A stretch of DNA of 64,000 nt from Heliopora coerulea (GCA_030142905.1 JASJOG010000034.1:616501-680500); one strand, 5' to 3'. Shown: positions 35,746 to 46,263, counted from the stretch's first letter. Program-made: numbers and translations. The notes: generated by a model from the letters alone, not told the origin.

Positions 35746-37033
35746 TTTAGTTTCACTGTATGCTTTCTGAAATTGTGGGCTGGTCATGGTTTTTCGCCAT
35801 ACTTTATAATGTGGGAGAAAAACGATGGAAATAAAATGGTAATAAGCGAGATGCAGACCAGGTGGAGAAAAAGATAATATGAACTACACTTGGACGAACG
35901 TCAGCAACATGAGATAGGAGTAGGTCAACTAAAATTTGTTCCTTGGCTAGGGATACAAAGAAGAGGGAAAACGGAGCATAGACGAAGTGGGATAAGAAGA
36001 AAGTTAAAGTATTTCAATTGTTAAATACCAATAAGTAACGAGATATTCGTTAGGTCCCATTCACACGACTGTTTTTCCTGACGCATGAGATTTAGTCTCG
36101 GGAATCCTCAAGACGTATTGCAACATTCGCAAGCAAAGAGTAAGCCAGAATGGTGTTCTTATGATTTAATTGCATACACTAGGGTGACGAATCGTACGTG
36201 ACAATCGTATCGTGTTGACTGGGCCTTAAAAATCCTAACTAAGAATGATGGATGGACGTATAGCCCCAAGTTCCAGTTCTATATATGTACTTCTTAAACT
36301 CACTAGTAATTCATGAGTACATTAGTCAATCAGACGCGTTGAATGGACCCACGTGAGCGAACTTGAAATACCGTGGAAGTACTGGGCAGAGGACTTGAAC
36401 TGTTTTTTCCAGCCCTTGGACTGGAAATAATAGTTCCAGTCCTTGGACTTAAAATGTAATTTCACATAATCGGTTTATTCATCGATACACTCATTACTAA
36501 TACACTAATTATTATTATTATTATTATTTAATATTATTTAAACACGGTAGCCTTTCAAATAGTCTGCTTTCAAAGGGCCGTGTAACTGTCTACTTACACA
36601 CATTAAGCTAATATATTACATACCTATATTAAAAACTATATGTAGCTTCATTGTGCCAATTCATTGTGCCAATTCATTGTGCCAATACACTAGTTAATTC
36701 TGAGAAGTCATTCAAAGGCCTCCAATTCGGACTAGACCAGGTTTTTAGGTTTTTGGTAATTTTGAGAAAGACAAGGAACTTGTGTCCATTACTTTGTTTT
36801 TCAATTTTTCAAATGAGAAAATTATTCAATATTTATTAAAAACTGTTTATTAGTAAGTTGCTACTGTTCTTGTTTTCATTAACAATCCAAACTGTGCCTC
36901 ATTAATAAGTTTAGCTAACTTTCAAAAATGAAGCTTCATTTAAGTTGTCAAGATTTTGCCTAGTGGTAGTTATGATGATTAAATTCAGATGGCCTTTGCC
37001 ATTGATTTTCCAGGTGGAAAACTCTATCATGAT

Positions 37034-37329
37034 ATAAAGATCAGAGCCCAACTCAGAATTCTTAAATGTATCACCATAGCAAAAGAGGCAAGTTCCTGCC
37101 AACCCCTGCATAAACAGGGAAAATGGTCGTAAAATGACTGTTGTTGTTTGTGTTGTTGTATAGTAAAAGAGGCAAGTTGAAAAGTTTTCAAACATGTTTA
37201 CCAACATTTCATTGCATTGATGTTGCATGCCATAATGATATGTCAGTAAACATGTTTTAAAACTTTTTGACTTGCCTCTTTTACTATGGCAATACACTTA
37301 AGAATTCTGAGCTGGGCTCTGCTCTTTAT
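37034..37329. mobile_element. Foldback element with nested inverted repeats (copy A)
   Basis: The outer arms ATAAAGA-CAGAGCCCA and AGAATTCTTAA pair with 37291-37329. An inner pair, AGTAAAAGAGGCAAGTTGAA against TTGACTTGCCTCTTTTACT, brackets a second hairpin. It is non-coding. The 128-codon minus-strand frame over it is an artefact. Confidence 0.75.
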
Positions 37330-37992
37330 ATTCAGATGGTCTTTATTTAGAAAACATTATAACTACCTTGTTTAAGGCCCGTGTACTAAAAACAGTTGGT
37401 AATCGTAATGCCATTTGACATCAACTAAATTCTGTTGGTAATATAAAATAAAACAAAAACCATGGAGAATCACCAGGTAGTGCAGGATGTGAGTGCAACA
37501 CTGCCAACTGAATGCACTGTTGTTCTTTAACAGTCAATTGCCTTAAAATATTTAATTGCATTTGAACCACTAACTAACTGGACTATTTCCTTCATGGTTT
37601 GTTTTATTTTGTATTTTCTGAAGCTGTCATCTACTACACTACTGTGTAATCTAAGGTTTTATAATGGAGCTGACTTATTTGATGAATAGTCATCAGTGTA
37701 ACTTACAGGTACCATGATATTAGACTCTGTTCTTTTAACATGAATGTTCCTTGTGCTAAAAATCTTCAGAAATTTTCATTTAAAACATGGAAGCACAGTA
37801 TACTTCCCTGAGTGAATTCATCCAAAATTATCAACTCATTTTCATAGTTGGGTAATTCAGAAGCAAACAATTATACTTCCATTTGATGACTTTTAGCATT
37901 ATAAATCAGCCCTATTTTTTAACCTGACATTTTAAACAATCTTGTTCTGGCACCTGGAGTTCATGTTAACTTGAAGAAATATTACTTTGTGT

Positions 37993-38123
37993 TCACTTGA
38001 TCCAATTTGCAAAAGCTTCTGAATGCTTTGTTTCCATTTCCACATCATTGTCCACTTTCACTGTGGTGGCTTCAGATGTTTCCAATTTTTTCTTTCAAGA
38101 GATTCTCGAGTATTCACAAGAAC
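37993..38123 (-). pseudogene. Terminal pseudo-exon with single-base frameshift (copy A)
   Basis: After a good acceptor (TTGCTTATTCCATTGCAG), the minus strand encodes VLVNTRESLERK and then runs into a stop. In the next frame, from an A6 run at that point, it continues KLETSEATTVKVDNDVEMET and then HSEAFANWIK and stop. The change of frame at a homopolymer suggests one lost A in an older terminal exon. I do not recognise the protein. Copy B has the same lesion. Confidence 0.4.
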
Positions 38124-38362
38124 CTGCAATGGAATAAGCAACATAAATGAGATTGTAAATAGTGAGATGGATCTACCATATTGTCCAACACAAAAAAGAC
38201 AAAAAACTGTGCACACCACTGTATTTGCTATCTTATCCTTTAAAGGATGTATCATATACTTATATAATCATAGCATATATAGCTGTTAGGCCTTACAGTT
38301 TTTCTATCGTAGCACTTTCACTGTTTTGAGTTAACGGAAAGTCCTGAGAAATACCAACCTAC

Positions 38363-38693
38363 CATAAAGCAAGGCAATCCTTTGTCGTGGAAACCACACA
38401 AATATCGTTCAAACTCCAGGATTTCGTCTTTATTTTAAGCAGGTTGTAGACATGAATTTGGCAAGGAAACCTAAACGAAGAAGAGCATAGTTGGTCAGAA
38501 CGTTGAACACGTGTTGGATGGTTCACCCGTTCGTTACCGACAAGACAACTTGCTTTGTTTGGCACAGTGTAGGACATATGAAGAACAAAAGCTCCCTTAC
38601 CTTTAACTCCTTGGTTTTTCTATTATCCTGAATGTAAAGACGAAAATTCAAGACATTAAATTTACAAGCAATAAAATGTCTTACAACATCCAT
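38363..38693 (-). CDS. Two-exon 5' unit of unknown protein, N copy A
   Basis: ATG at 38693 in a good context (CAAGATGG) opens exon 1 (38601-38693, 31 residues, MDVVRHFIAC then KFNVLNFRLYIQDNRKTKEL and K) with donor AAG|GTAAGG. A phase-compatible exon 2 (38363-38427) follows the acceptor AAAATAAAG and encodes TKSWSLNDICVV then STTKDCLAL, with donor ATG|GTAGGT. An alternative upstream acceptor (TCGTTTAG at about 38470) would put a stop in frame. I do not recognise the family. It might be the start of the LOX gene, but it does not look like a PLAT domain. Four related copies exist (38.6, 44.4, 54.8 and 60.3 kb). Confidence 0.45.
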
Positions 38694-38787
38694 CTTGCTT
38701 GTCCTTGCTTTCCTTCTCCTTAGTAGCAGATCTTGCAGCAGACACGTTCAAATCAATTCAGTTCCCAAGAGAGTTAAAACAGTGAAA

Positions 38788-38864
38788 GGATTGGCTAAAC
38801 CAGTTCACTGGCTAAACCTATTGGCCAAGGTTGTCGCAAGGTTCTTTAAAAAGTTATCCAATCA
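38788..38864 (-). promoter_or_regulatory. CCAAT-box promoter upstream of the two-exon unit
   Basis: ATTGG at 38790-38794 and 38820-38824 (CCAAT on the minus strand), CCAAT at 38858-38862 on the plus strand, and a TTTAAAAA TATA-like stretch at 38845-38852. All lie 100-170 bp upstream of the ATG at 38693. The same boxes recur in N' (about 44523-44598) and in both B copies. Confidence 0.5.
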
Positions 38865-39952
38865 CAACAAAACGCATTAAATCTCTTACTCTTAGGAATA
38901 CGAATTTAAGAGGGAATAATTTATTCCGTGTTGTTAACGAATTTTGCGTTTGCTGTCAACGAAATTTGATAAGCTTGAATGTTGAAAAATCGTTTAAAAT
39001 TAAAGAAGCGCTCTCAAGAACACCGTTTTCTTGTTACAAATGAAAACAGTTTATGCATGAACGGTTGAGCAGGAGGGGCTGGGGGGTTAAACCCCGTATA
39101 CCTACTCTACCCCACCATGTTTTCCTTGACAACTTTTCCCTGACAGGGAGCCTTGCTCATTTGAAAAAGGCGACTTCTCAGAATTTTCCGAAAATGTTAC
39201 ATTTTGGAATATTTTTCCGACGGCTGACTAACGGAATTTTCCTGGGAAATTCATCAGTTTGTAGACAAAGGTGTTTTGATTAATCCCATAAATTTACGTT
39301 GAAGATCGTTCGGTCGTTTTGAAGAATAACTTAGTTAAATTTGCTCGAAAATATTAGACTGTGGAATATTTTTACAATGTAATATCGACAGAATTTTTCC
39401 TTGAAAACTTATCATTTAATAGGGAGAAGTGTGTAGATTAATTCCATAAGTTTACGTTAAATTTCGTTGATTAGTTTGTCAGAATAATTTGGTTGAATTT
39501 GCTCGAAAATATTTACTTTAGAACATTTTTTCAACGTGATACTGGCATTTTTCGACCACATGTTATGGAAGGCAGAGGTTGGACTTTGATAATTTGACGT
39601 CTATGAACAAGATATGGCTAAATCACCTCCAAGTAATGGCTTTAATATGATCAAAGACCTGAATTATTGGTCTTACACATAGTTTTATTTCCTTCGATAG
39701 TGTTAATTTAATACTTGCATGCAAAATAATTTTCTTTCTCTCTCTAAAAATAATCACTCAAAAATGACATATCCAATTACAGATCGTCTATTAGGCGAAA
39801 ATCGTTTAATAATTAAGAAATAACTACTTTTACTAGACTTAGAATAGTTAAGAAACTAAACGATTCTTGGAGAATATTAGACTAGCCTCTATCAGGAACT
39901 ATGATTGTTCCCAAATGTTCTTCAAGATTTTTCTTTCTTCCAGTTTGACGAA

Positions 39953-40027
39953 TTACTCGAAGTTAGCATACTCACGGAAATCATCCAGGTAAGCTGATAC
40001 AACTTCGTAGCAGAACTTGAACTGCGC
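39953..40027 (-). CDS. Isolated terminal exon of receptor tyrosine phosphatase (copy A)
   Basis: A 75 bp minus-strand exon after the acceptor ATAACTAG encodes AQFKFCYEVVSAYLDDFREY then ANFE and stop. This is the pattern of the last helix of a receptor-type protein tyrosine phosphatase domain (Q-Y/F-x-F-C-Y-x-(x)3-E/A-Y-L-x-S/D-F-x-x-Y-A), as at the end of LAR-type D2 domains. No exon for the catalytic HCSAGxGR loop or WPD loop is visible upstream within the duplicated unit, so it is probably a stranded remnant. Confidence 0.5.
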   Translation of the reverse strand, partial: AQFKFCYEVVSAYLDDFREYANFE

Positions 40028-40987
40028 CTAGTTATAAAAAAAAGGAGTGTTCTTCGTCTAATAAACAGAAGTAATGAGATTAATTATATTTCTATAGTTA
40101 AATAGGTAATAGCATGGTTTCCAGTGCAATTTGCGAAAAACACGCACGGGTGAGTTTTTCAAACACTATCAAGATAGCACGAGTCCAAAGAACAACTGCT
40201 TTTTTAGGTCTTTGAAAAACTCAGGAGTTCGTGTTGTTTTTCAATCCACTGCCCTCAGTCAGTCAGAATTAAATAGATATACGAGGGTTCAATTCTGGTG
40301 GATGACTGTCGGCTATTTCAATGCAAAAAATCCCAAATTATTCTTGAGCTGCTTGAGTCAAGAAGAATGATGACACATAGGTAAATTGAGAACTTGAAGA
40401 TACCAGTAAGATATAGCAAGGAGTGAGGAAAAGGCACAAGAAAGATGGTGAGAAATGAAGACTTAAAAGAGCGAGGGCAAGGAAAAAGAAGTAGGAAGAG
40501 GCAGAAGATAGGGAAGGGAAAATTTTTAAAAATTGTATTCTCTTTTAATGACCTACTTAGCATTTTATTTTGGAGTGGAGAGTTCACTTTTTTAGGAGAC
40601 TTCAACTTTGTTTTTTTTTCCTCACAAATCGAGACTTTCTAAAATTTTTTTGGGTTGACACTTAGAATATTTTTCGCAGAAGTTGACACTTGGAATATTT
40701 TTGCACAGGCTGACACTTCACAAGAATTGACATTTAGAATATTTCTAAATGTCAGTTCTTTATTTTTTTTTTACACTTTTTGACAGGTATAATATATTTT
40801 GCACATGAAATATACCCACACTAATTGATATTTACAATATGTTTACATATGTTGACACTATATTTCTACACATACAAAACTGGAATGTTACGTAGGTGGT
40901 GTTGAACTACCTGTGAAAAGCTAGACGGGTTAAGTTACCCCCGAAAATCCGTTTAAGCTTTTCACATATACTTCCACACATTTCAAC

Positions 40988-41236
40988 GGCCGTTTTCATA
41001 CTACAGACGTTCAATTCGTCTCGTATAAAGACGAGGAAAGACGAACTGAACGTCCAGACGATCTAAATGAATTAGTGCGTCTAAGTAAACGAACTAAATC
41101 ATTCAGGTCGTCTAGATGTTTAGTTCGTCTTTGCTCGTCTTTATACGAGGCGAATTAAATCAGACAAGATAAAAATCTTCGCCTTAAGTTGTTCAGACGG
41201 ATTAAACAGATTAGACGGATTAGTGCAAAAACGGCC
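40988..41236. mobile_element. Foldback MITE with GGCCGTTTT termini (copy A)
   Basis: Termini are GGCCGTTTTCATACT on the left and, inverted, GGCCGTTTTTGCACT on the right. Internal arms of about 75 bp pair through CGTCTCGTATAAAGACGAG, AAAGACGAACT and CTAGACGAC. It is built of many GACG/CGTC motifs and has no coding capacity. Confidence 0.88.
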
Positions 41237-41727
41237 AGTACCAAGTATCTACACATGTTAGCGTAACAATGTCGGAGGTGGCTATTGCAGTTTCTTCGAA
41301 AGTAAAGAAGCGAAAACCCGATCCCCAGAAAACATAAAATATTATGGTGGAGAATGAAAATGAATATCATGGTTGGTAAACCTGTTGTCGGTGATACAAA
41401 GTCCGAACATCTCACCTTGCGGAGAAGTCCCAGAGAATGAACAACTCTATCCTAGCTCTGAGAAATTGAACGTCAACTTCATCACCGAGTAACATTATAA
41501 GATGGATACTTCATGCTTCGGAGACAATATTTAAGTTCACTTGTTTACAGGATGGATAGAGCTGTTCATTTCCTGAAACTTATCTACCATAGAAACGTTG
41601 ATAAACTCGTTCATATGATAAGAGTGACTTTCAACATATCTTCATCTATTTGCCATTCAACCAGATTTAATTGAAAATGAGAACGAACACCTCTATTTAT
41701 ACTTCTGAAAATCATTTTCCTTCATCA

Positions 41728-41742
41728 ATCGATCAATCAACT

Positions 41743-41779
<37 letters not shown>

Positions 41780-41796
41780 ATCGATCGATCGATCAT
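41728..41796. repeat. (AATC)n/(GATC)n microsatellite (copy A)
   Basis: CAATCAATC run passing into GATCGATCGATC. The copy B partner (57902-57958) is 12 bp shorter. Confidence 0.9.
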
Positions 41797-42394
41797 CTAT
41801 TCATACAGGCAACACATAGGAACACAAGATTGGTTCAAACGCATCAAAAAATAAACAAAGAGGAAATGAATGTTTAATCAGTGTCTGTAAATGTGATACA
41901 GAACTGCTTAATAAAACATCGGTTGTGTAGCACATTTCCAGATATTTTATTACTCAGCTCTTGATCAAAATTGCAGACACTGTTGCTGCCTTCTGCATCG
42001 CAATTTTCACTGTAAAACTGATTTCTCTTTACTTTTTCAATCGCTTAGAAACTTTTAACAGTATTCCAAAGATGACTTAACTCATTTTTCAGAAGAAGTC
42101 TACAAAATTTGACTCTATTCTGGATCTAGAAATGAGCAGATTAAGTTACGCCTTGTGGCGGTATACCCTGATAAAGAATGGCCACGCACTTTGTAAACAG
42201 TAATTAACGGCCAATGAATGCGCGTATTTTTAAAAATGGTCTTGTAATTTATTTTCAAAAGCAGCAGGGATGATTTTCAGTGCGTGGAAAAAAATTAAGT
42301 TACTGTATTTTATTATAATCGGGCGACTGATTGTACATGCTAGAAGTATTAACGAAAAATGTTGAGGTCAAAATGCTCTTATTGGGGTTAAGTC

Positions 42395-42396
<2 letters not shown>

Positions 42397-42462
<66 letters not shown>

Positions 42463-42935
42463 GCTGTCCTTCGTTGCCAAAGATGACTGTCTTGTGTTTG
42501 AGTTGAGGCCTATCCCAATTCTCGAAACAAGACGCCTTGCACAGTTCCAAAGGCAGTTGGTGTTGTGCCTCCACCGGACTGCCTCTTTGGTTCTCAACGC
42601 CTGATACAATGTGGTGCACAGGAGTGCAACGAACATTGTTGACGAGGAGATCGCCCCGCAGTAGCAACTCACTTGCTGGTTGATGCCATCCGTTGGCCTC
42701 AGTTGAGGCTCCTCCGCATTCCATCTGGTGTTCATGCCATTGGTTCTAGGATGAGCTCTTCTGCCGCTTGCACCACCAGACATCCTGCTGCCGATGTCTG
42801 GACCTGTATCCCCAGGTAGAGAGGCACGAGGGTACTATCACTTGCCCAAAGTGAACCCTCAGACTAGTGGAGGGAATGAGTCGTCTTACTTCTCCATTCT
42901 AGACCGACTCTAAGCAAGGTCTAGCCACTGCCCAA
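42397..42935 (-). mobile_element. TTA-tailed non-LTR element with 13 bp TSD (copy A)
   Basis: A perfect 13 bp target-site duplication, GGGGTTAAGTCTA, flanks the element (42384-42396 and 42936-42948). On the minus strand it begins TTGGGCAGTGGCTAGACC and ends in a (TTA)n tail (about 42397-42460). The body has a relatively GC-rich frame (SGGASGRRAHPRTNG, then WNCARRLVSRIGIGLN) open for about 110 codons before the tail. It is either a SINE-like element or a short non-autonomous derivative of an RTE/CR1-type LINE. The long TSD with a simple-repeat tail demonstrates target-primed reverse transcription. Confidence 0.85.
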
Positions 42936-43345
42936 GGGGTTAAGTCTAGTTCGTAGATAAACTGGAGTCAAACTGAAACGTCACTGTCGTTACAGTAACC
43001 ACTAAAATGACCATTCTATGCAATAGTCCTTCATGACAAGGTTTTGTAACCTACGACATTCAGTTTTATTCTCCACCACAACATCATGCACGTTTTTTGG
43101 GTTTAAGTTACACATTCAATAACGAAACGTGAAGACTAAACCTAGAAAACTTTAAGAGATAAACTGTGGAAGAACGCACCGCTGCACCTCAACAGAAGAC
43201 AGCGTCACAGCATATCTGGGAACAAACTGGGACTACAATGGAGTTTACATAATAAGAGACGATAAACATCGACCCAGATAATACACCTTTAGTTGTTTAT
43301 TACCAGAAAATATATTCTCATTAATGCAAAAATGCATATTAATAT

Positions 43346-44052
43346 TGCTGAGTCAGCAAAAAATGATTCTGCTGAGTCAGCAAAAAATGATTCTGCTGAG
43401 TCAGCAAAAAATGATCCTGCTGAGTCAGCAAAAAATGATTCTGCTGAGTCAGCAAAAATGATTCTGCTGAGTCAGCAAAAAATGATTCTGCTGAGTCAGC
43501 AAAAAATGATTCTGCTGAGTCAGCAAAAAATGATTCTGCTGAGTCAGCAAAAAATGATTCTGCTGAGTCAGCAAAAAATGATTCTGCTGAGTCAGCAAAA
43601 AATGATTCTGCTGAGTCAGCAAAAAATGATTCTGCTGAGTCAGCAAAAAATGATTCTGCTGAGTCAGCAAAAAATGATTCTGCTGAGTCAGCAAAAAATG
43701 ATTCTGCTGAGTCAGCAAAAAATGATTCTGCTGAGTCAGCAAAAAATGATTCTGCTGAGTCAGCAAAAAATGATTCTGCTGAGTCAGCAAAAAATGATTC
43801 TGCTGAGTCAGCAAAAAATGATTCTGCTGAGTCAGCAAAAAATGATTCTGCTGAGTCAGCAAAAAATGATTCTGCTGAGTCAGCAAAAAATGATTCTGCT
43901 GAGTCAGCAAAAAATGATTCTGCTGAGTCAGCAAAAAATGATTCTGCTGAGTCAGCAAAAAATGATACTGCTGAGTCAGCAAAAAATGATACTGCTGAGT
44001 CAGCAAAAAATGATACTGCTGAGTCAGCAAAAATGATACTGCTGAGTCAGCA
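43346..44052. repeat. 24 bp minisatellite of T-MARE palindromes, ~30 units (copy A)
   Basis: Each unit contains the perfect 13 bp palindrome TGCTGAGTCAGCA followed by AAAAATGATTC. The first palindrome starts at 43346 and the last at 44040, with two units one base short. By spacing that is about 30 palindromes. TGCTGAGTCAGCA is exactly the TRE-type Maf recognition element (T-MARE), with an AP-1 site (TGAGTCA) at its centre. The last four units carry GATACT instead of GATTCT in the linker. The array abuts the two-exon unit at 44100-44429. Confidence 0.97.
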
Positions 44053-45350
44053 AAACAAAATGCTTATTCAACGAAAAGTCTTGAGAAATACTAACCTACC
44101 ATAAAACAAGGCAGTTCTTTGGCATGGAAAGCACACAAATATCGTTCAAACTCCAGGATATTGTCTTTATTTTGAACAGATTGTACACCTGAACTTGGCA
44201 AGGAAACCTAAACAAAGAAGAGCACAGTTGGTCAGAACGTTGAACATGTGCTGGGTGGTTCATCCGTTCATTACCGACAAGACAATTTGCTTTGTGCAGC
44301 ACAGTGAGGACTTATCAAGAACAAAAGCTCTCTTACCTTTATTTCCTTGGTTTTTCCATTATCCTGAATGTAAAGACGAAGGTTCAAGACATTAAGTTTA
44401 CAAGCAGTAAAATGTCTTACGACATCCATCTTCCTTGTCCTTGCTTTCTTTCTTCGTAGCAGATGTTGCAGCAGACACGTTCAAATCAATTCAGTTCCCA
44501 AGAGAGTTAAAACAGTGAAAGCATTGGCTAAACCAGTTCACTGGCTAAACCTATTGGCCAAGGTTGTCGCAAGGTTCTTTAAAAAGTTGTCCAATCACAA
44601 CAAAATGCATTAAATCTCTTAGGAATACGAATTTAAGAGGGAATTATTTATTTCGTGTTGTTAATGAATTTTGCGTTTGCTGTCAACGAAATTTGATAAG
44701 CCTGAATGTACAACTTCGTAGCAGAACTTGAACTGCGCCTAGTTATAAAAAAAAGGAGTGTTCTTCGTCTAATAAACAGAAGTAATGAGATTAATTATAT
44801 TTCTATAGTTAAATAGGTAATAGCATGGTTTCCAGTGCAATTTGCGAAAAACACGCACGGGTGAGTTTTTCAAACACTATCAAGATAGCACGAGTCCAAA
44901 GAACAACTGCTTTTTTAGGTCTTTGAAAAACTCAGGAGTTCGTGTTGTTTTTGAATCCACTGCCCTCAGTCAGTCAGAATTAAATAGATATACGAGGGTT
45001 CAATTCTGGTGGATGACTGTCGGCTATTTCAATGCAAAAAATCCCAAATTATTCTTGAGCTGCTTGAGTCAAGAAGAATGATGACACATAGGTAAATTGA
45101 GGACTTGAAGATACCAGTAAGATATAGCAAGGAGTGAGGAAAAGGCACAAGAAAGATGGTGAGAAATGAAGCCATGAAAGAGCTTGAGGAAGGAAAAAGA
45201 AGTAGGAAGAGTGAGGAGGAAGGAGAAAGGAAGAGGTAGAAGGTAGGGGAGGAAAAATTTTTAAAAATTGCGCTATATATTTTAATGACCTACTTAGCAT
45301 TTTATTTTGGAGTAGAGTTGGGTTTTTTTAACACAAATCGAGACTTTCGA
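44050..45350. repeat. Module N' (copy A)
   Basis: Diverged duplicate of module N with an internal 1.0 kb deletion joined at about 44708 (GAATGTACAACTTCG). It runs past the right boundary of the A/B homology. Copy B keeps only its first part (59999-60725). Confidence 0.85.
44100..44429 (-). CDS. Two-exon 5' unit of unknown protein, N' copy A
   Basis: Paralogue of 38363-38693 with conserved ATG, frame and splice sites. Exon 1 is 44337-44429 (MDVVRHFTACKLNVLNLRL then YIQDNGKTKEIK). Exon 2 is 44100-44164 (TISWSLNDICVL then SMPKNCLVL). Replacements are mostly conservative and several third-position changes are silent, which favours real coding history. The T-MARE minisatellite begins about 45 bp beyond its exon 2 donor, so it would lie in the following intron. 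Confidence 0.45.
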
Positions 45351-45983
45351 AAATTTTATTGGGTAATGGTATCCATTATCCAAGACACAGAATCCTTTTC
45401 AATTGCATAATTCAGTATAAGATAAAAACAATTTTATTTTTGTCAATTTTTCATTCGTACCGAATCATCTTTACACAAAAACAGACGTTACAGAAATTTA
45501 CACGAGAAATGACGGTGATAAATCATTACAAAGTATCAAGTTTGAATTTGATGTATAGAGAACAATACATGGGCGTTTGGATACATGGAACTTATTTTTC
45601 AGTGTTCAGTTTAATCTATTAGTTCGTATACCAATCAGAGTTTACCCAACCTCTCCGAGTATTTGCATCAGGCTATATAAACACAAGGTAATTATGGAAA
45701 AGTGAATCATTGAAAAATTGTCAACTCCTTACTTACCTTGAGACCACTGTTCAGCTCAGGCCTAGCACTTCCTATATAAACACAACAAAACAGTTCCTAT
45801 TTCTTTTACAAAATAAGCAAAGAACTAAGCAATAATCATTGTTAATAACGAAATTTTTTCTCAGTATCAAATGGTAATTTCTCCTTATTGGTTCGCAAAC
45901 AAATCGGAGCTTCCCAACCGCAGCAAGAACACGTTCTGGCATCAAGCGGCGCATATGATGTCATGACCGTGTTTCCATAGCCT
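45351..45983. other. Spacer between duplicates, no gene seen
   Basis: AT-rich sequence unique to the spacer. The motif CTATATAAACACAA appears twice (about 45673 and 45772). Open frames here are short and unlike known proteins. Confidence 0.5.
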
Positions 45984-46114
45984 GATATTGTTACGTGACA
46001 GTCGTCACGCGCCGAGAACATTCTCGAACATTCGAATTTCCTATAGTATTTACTTAGTCATACCGCTTATTCATACTGAGATTGTAATTTTGCTAACTCA
46101 TGCTGATGTAAGTA

Positions 46115-46263
46115 CTTTTTAGGTTACTTGAGTCATGAACATTGTCTGCTTTTTAGGTTACTTGAGTCATGAGCATTGTCATGACTGTTTGTAAAAATAG
46201 TATATTAGGTCATTTTAAGAAATGACGTAAGTTGACGTCATAGTTTACGGACAGGCTATATAA
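46115..46263 (+). promoter_or_regulatory. LTR U3: AP-1-like repeats, two CRE-type sites, TATA box
   Basis: Two 34 bp-spaced direct repeats (TTTTAGGTTACTTGAGTCAT at 46117 and 46151) each contain TGAGTCA. They are followed by TGACGTAA (46223-46230), a perfect CRE TGACGTCA (46233-46240) and CTATATAA (46256-46263). Transcription would start near 46290 on the plus strand. Confidence 0.65.

Larger units (their letters stand above)
38335..40640. repeat. Module N (copy A), paralogous to N' at 44050-45350
   Basis: Contains a two-exon unit, a CCAAT promoter and a phosphatase terminal exon. A second, more diverged copy (N') lies at 44050-45350 but lacks about 1.0 kb corresponding to 38985-39999. This intra-unit duplication is older than the A/B duplication because N and N' differ more than A and B do. 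Confidence 0.85.
31001..44790. repeat. Segmental duplication, copy A
   Basis: This stretch matches 47215-60725 in the same order and orientation. The offset drifts between about 16148 and 16210, then 15934 after the T-MARE array, because of small indels and simple-repeat length changes. Exons, introns, MITEs and retroelement insertions are all shared, so they predate the duplication. By eye the copies differ only at scattered bases. It contains the lipoxygenase-like exons and their upstream units. Confidence 0.95.

Noticed and set aside
36911..37297. 128-codon Cys/Phe-rich minus-strand frame
   Set aside because: It lies over a nested hairpin element, has no domain similarity I recognise, and no splice or promoter context.
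38363..38693. Assigning the two-exon unit as the N-terminal PLAT domain of the lipoxygenase
   Set aside because: The ~52 residues lack PLAT features, and 3 kb without recognisable LOX exons separates them from 35410. Kept as a gene start of unknown function.
40131..40370. 79-codon plus-strand frame (MRKTRTGEFFKHYQ...) present in three copies
   Set aside because: Repeated only because the module was duplicated. It is on the strand opposite to all supported exons, and the unit upstream of it does not look like a promoter.
42368..42783. Poly-Leu and poly-Tyr tailed proteins
   Set aside because: The tails are the (TTA)n retroelement tail. The body belongs to the TTA-tailed element, not to a host gene.
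43293..44036. 247-codon frame of MILLSQQK / AESAKND repeats, and its antisense
   Set aside because: The 24 bp unit is divisible by three, so the minisatellite is open in several frames on both strands. One-base linker changes shift frame freely, which argues against protein constraint.
45731..45780. Minus-strand TATA box followed by a strong donor (AAG|GTAAGT)
   Set aside because: A start 25-30 bp from the TATA box would leave a first exon of only a few bases. I could not make a plausible transcript.
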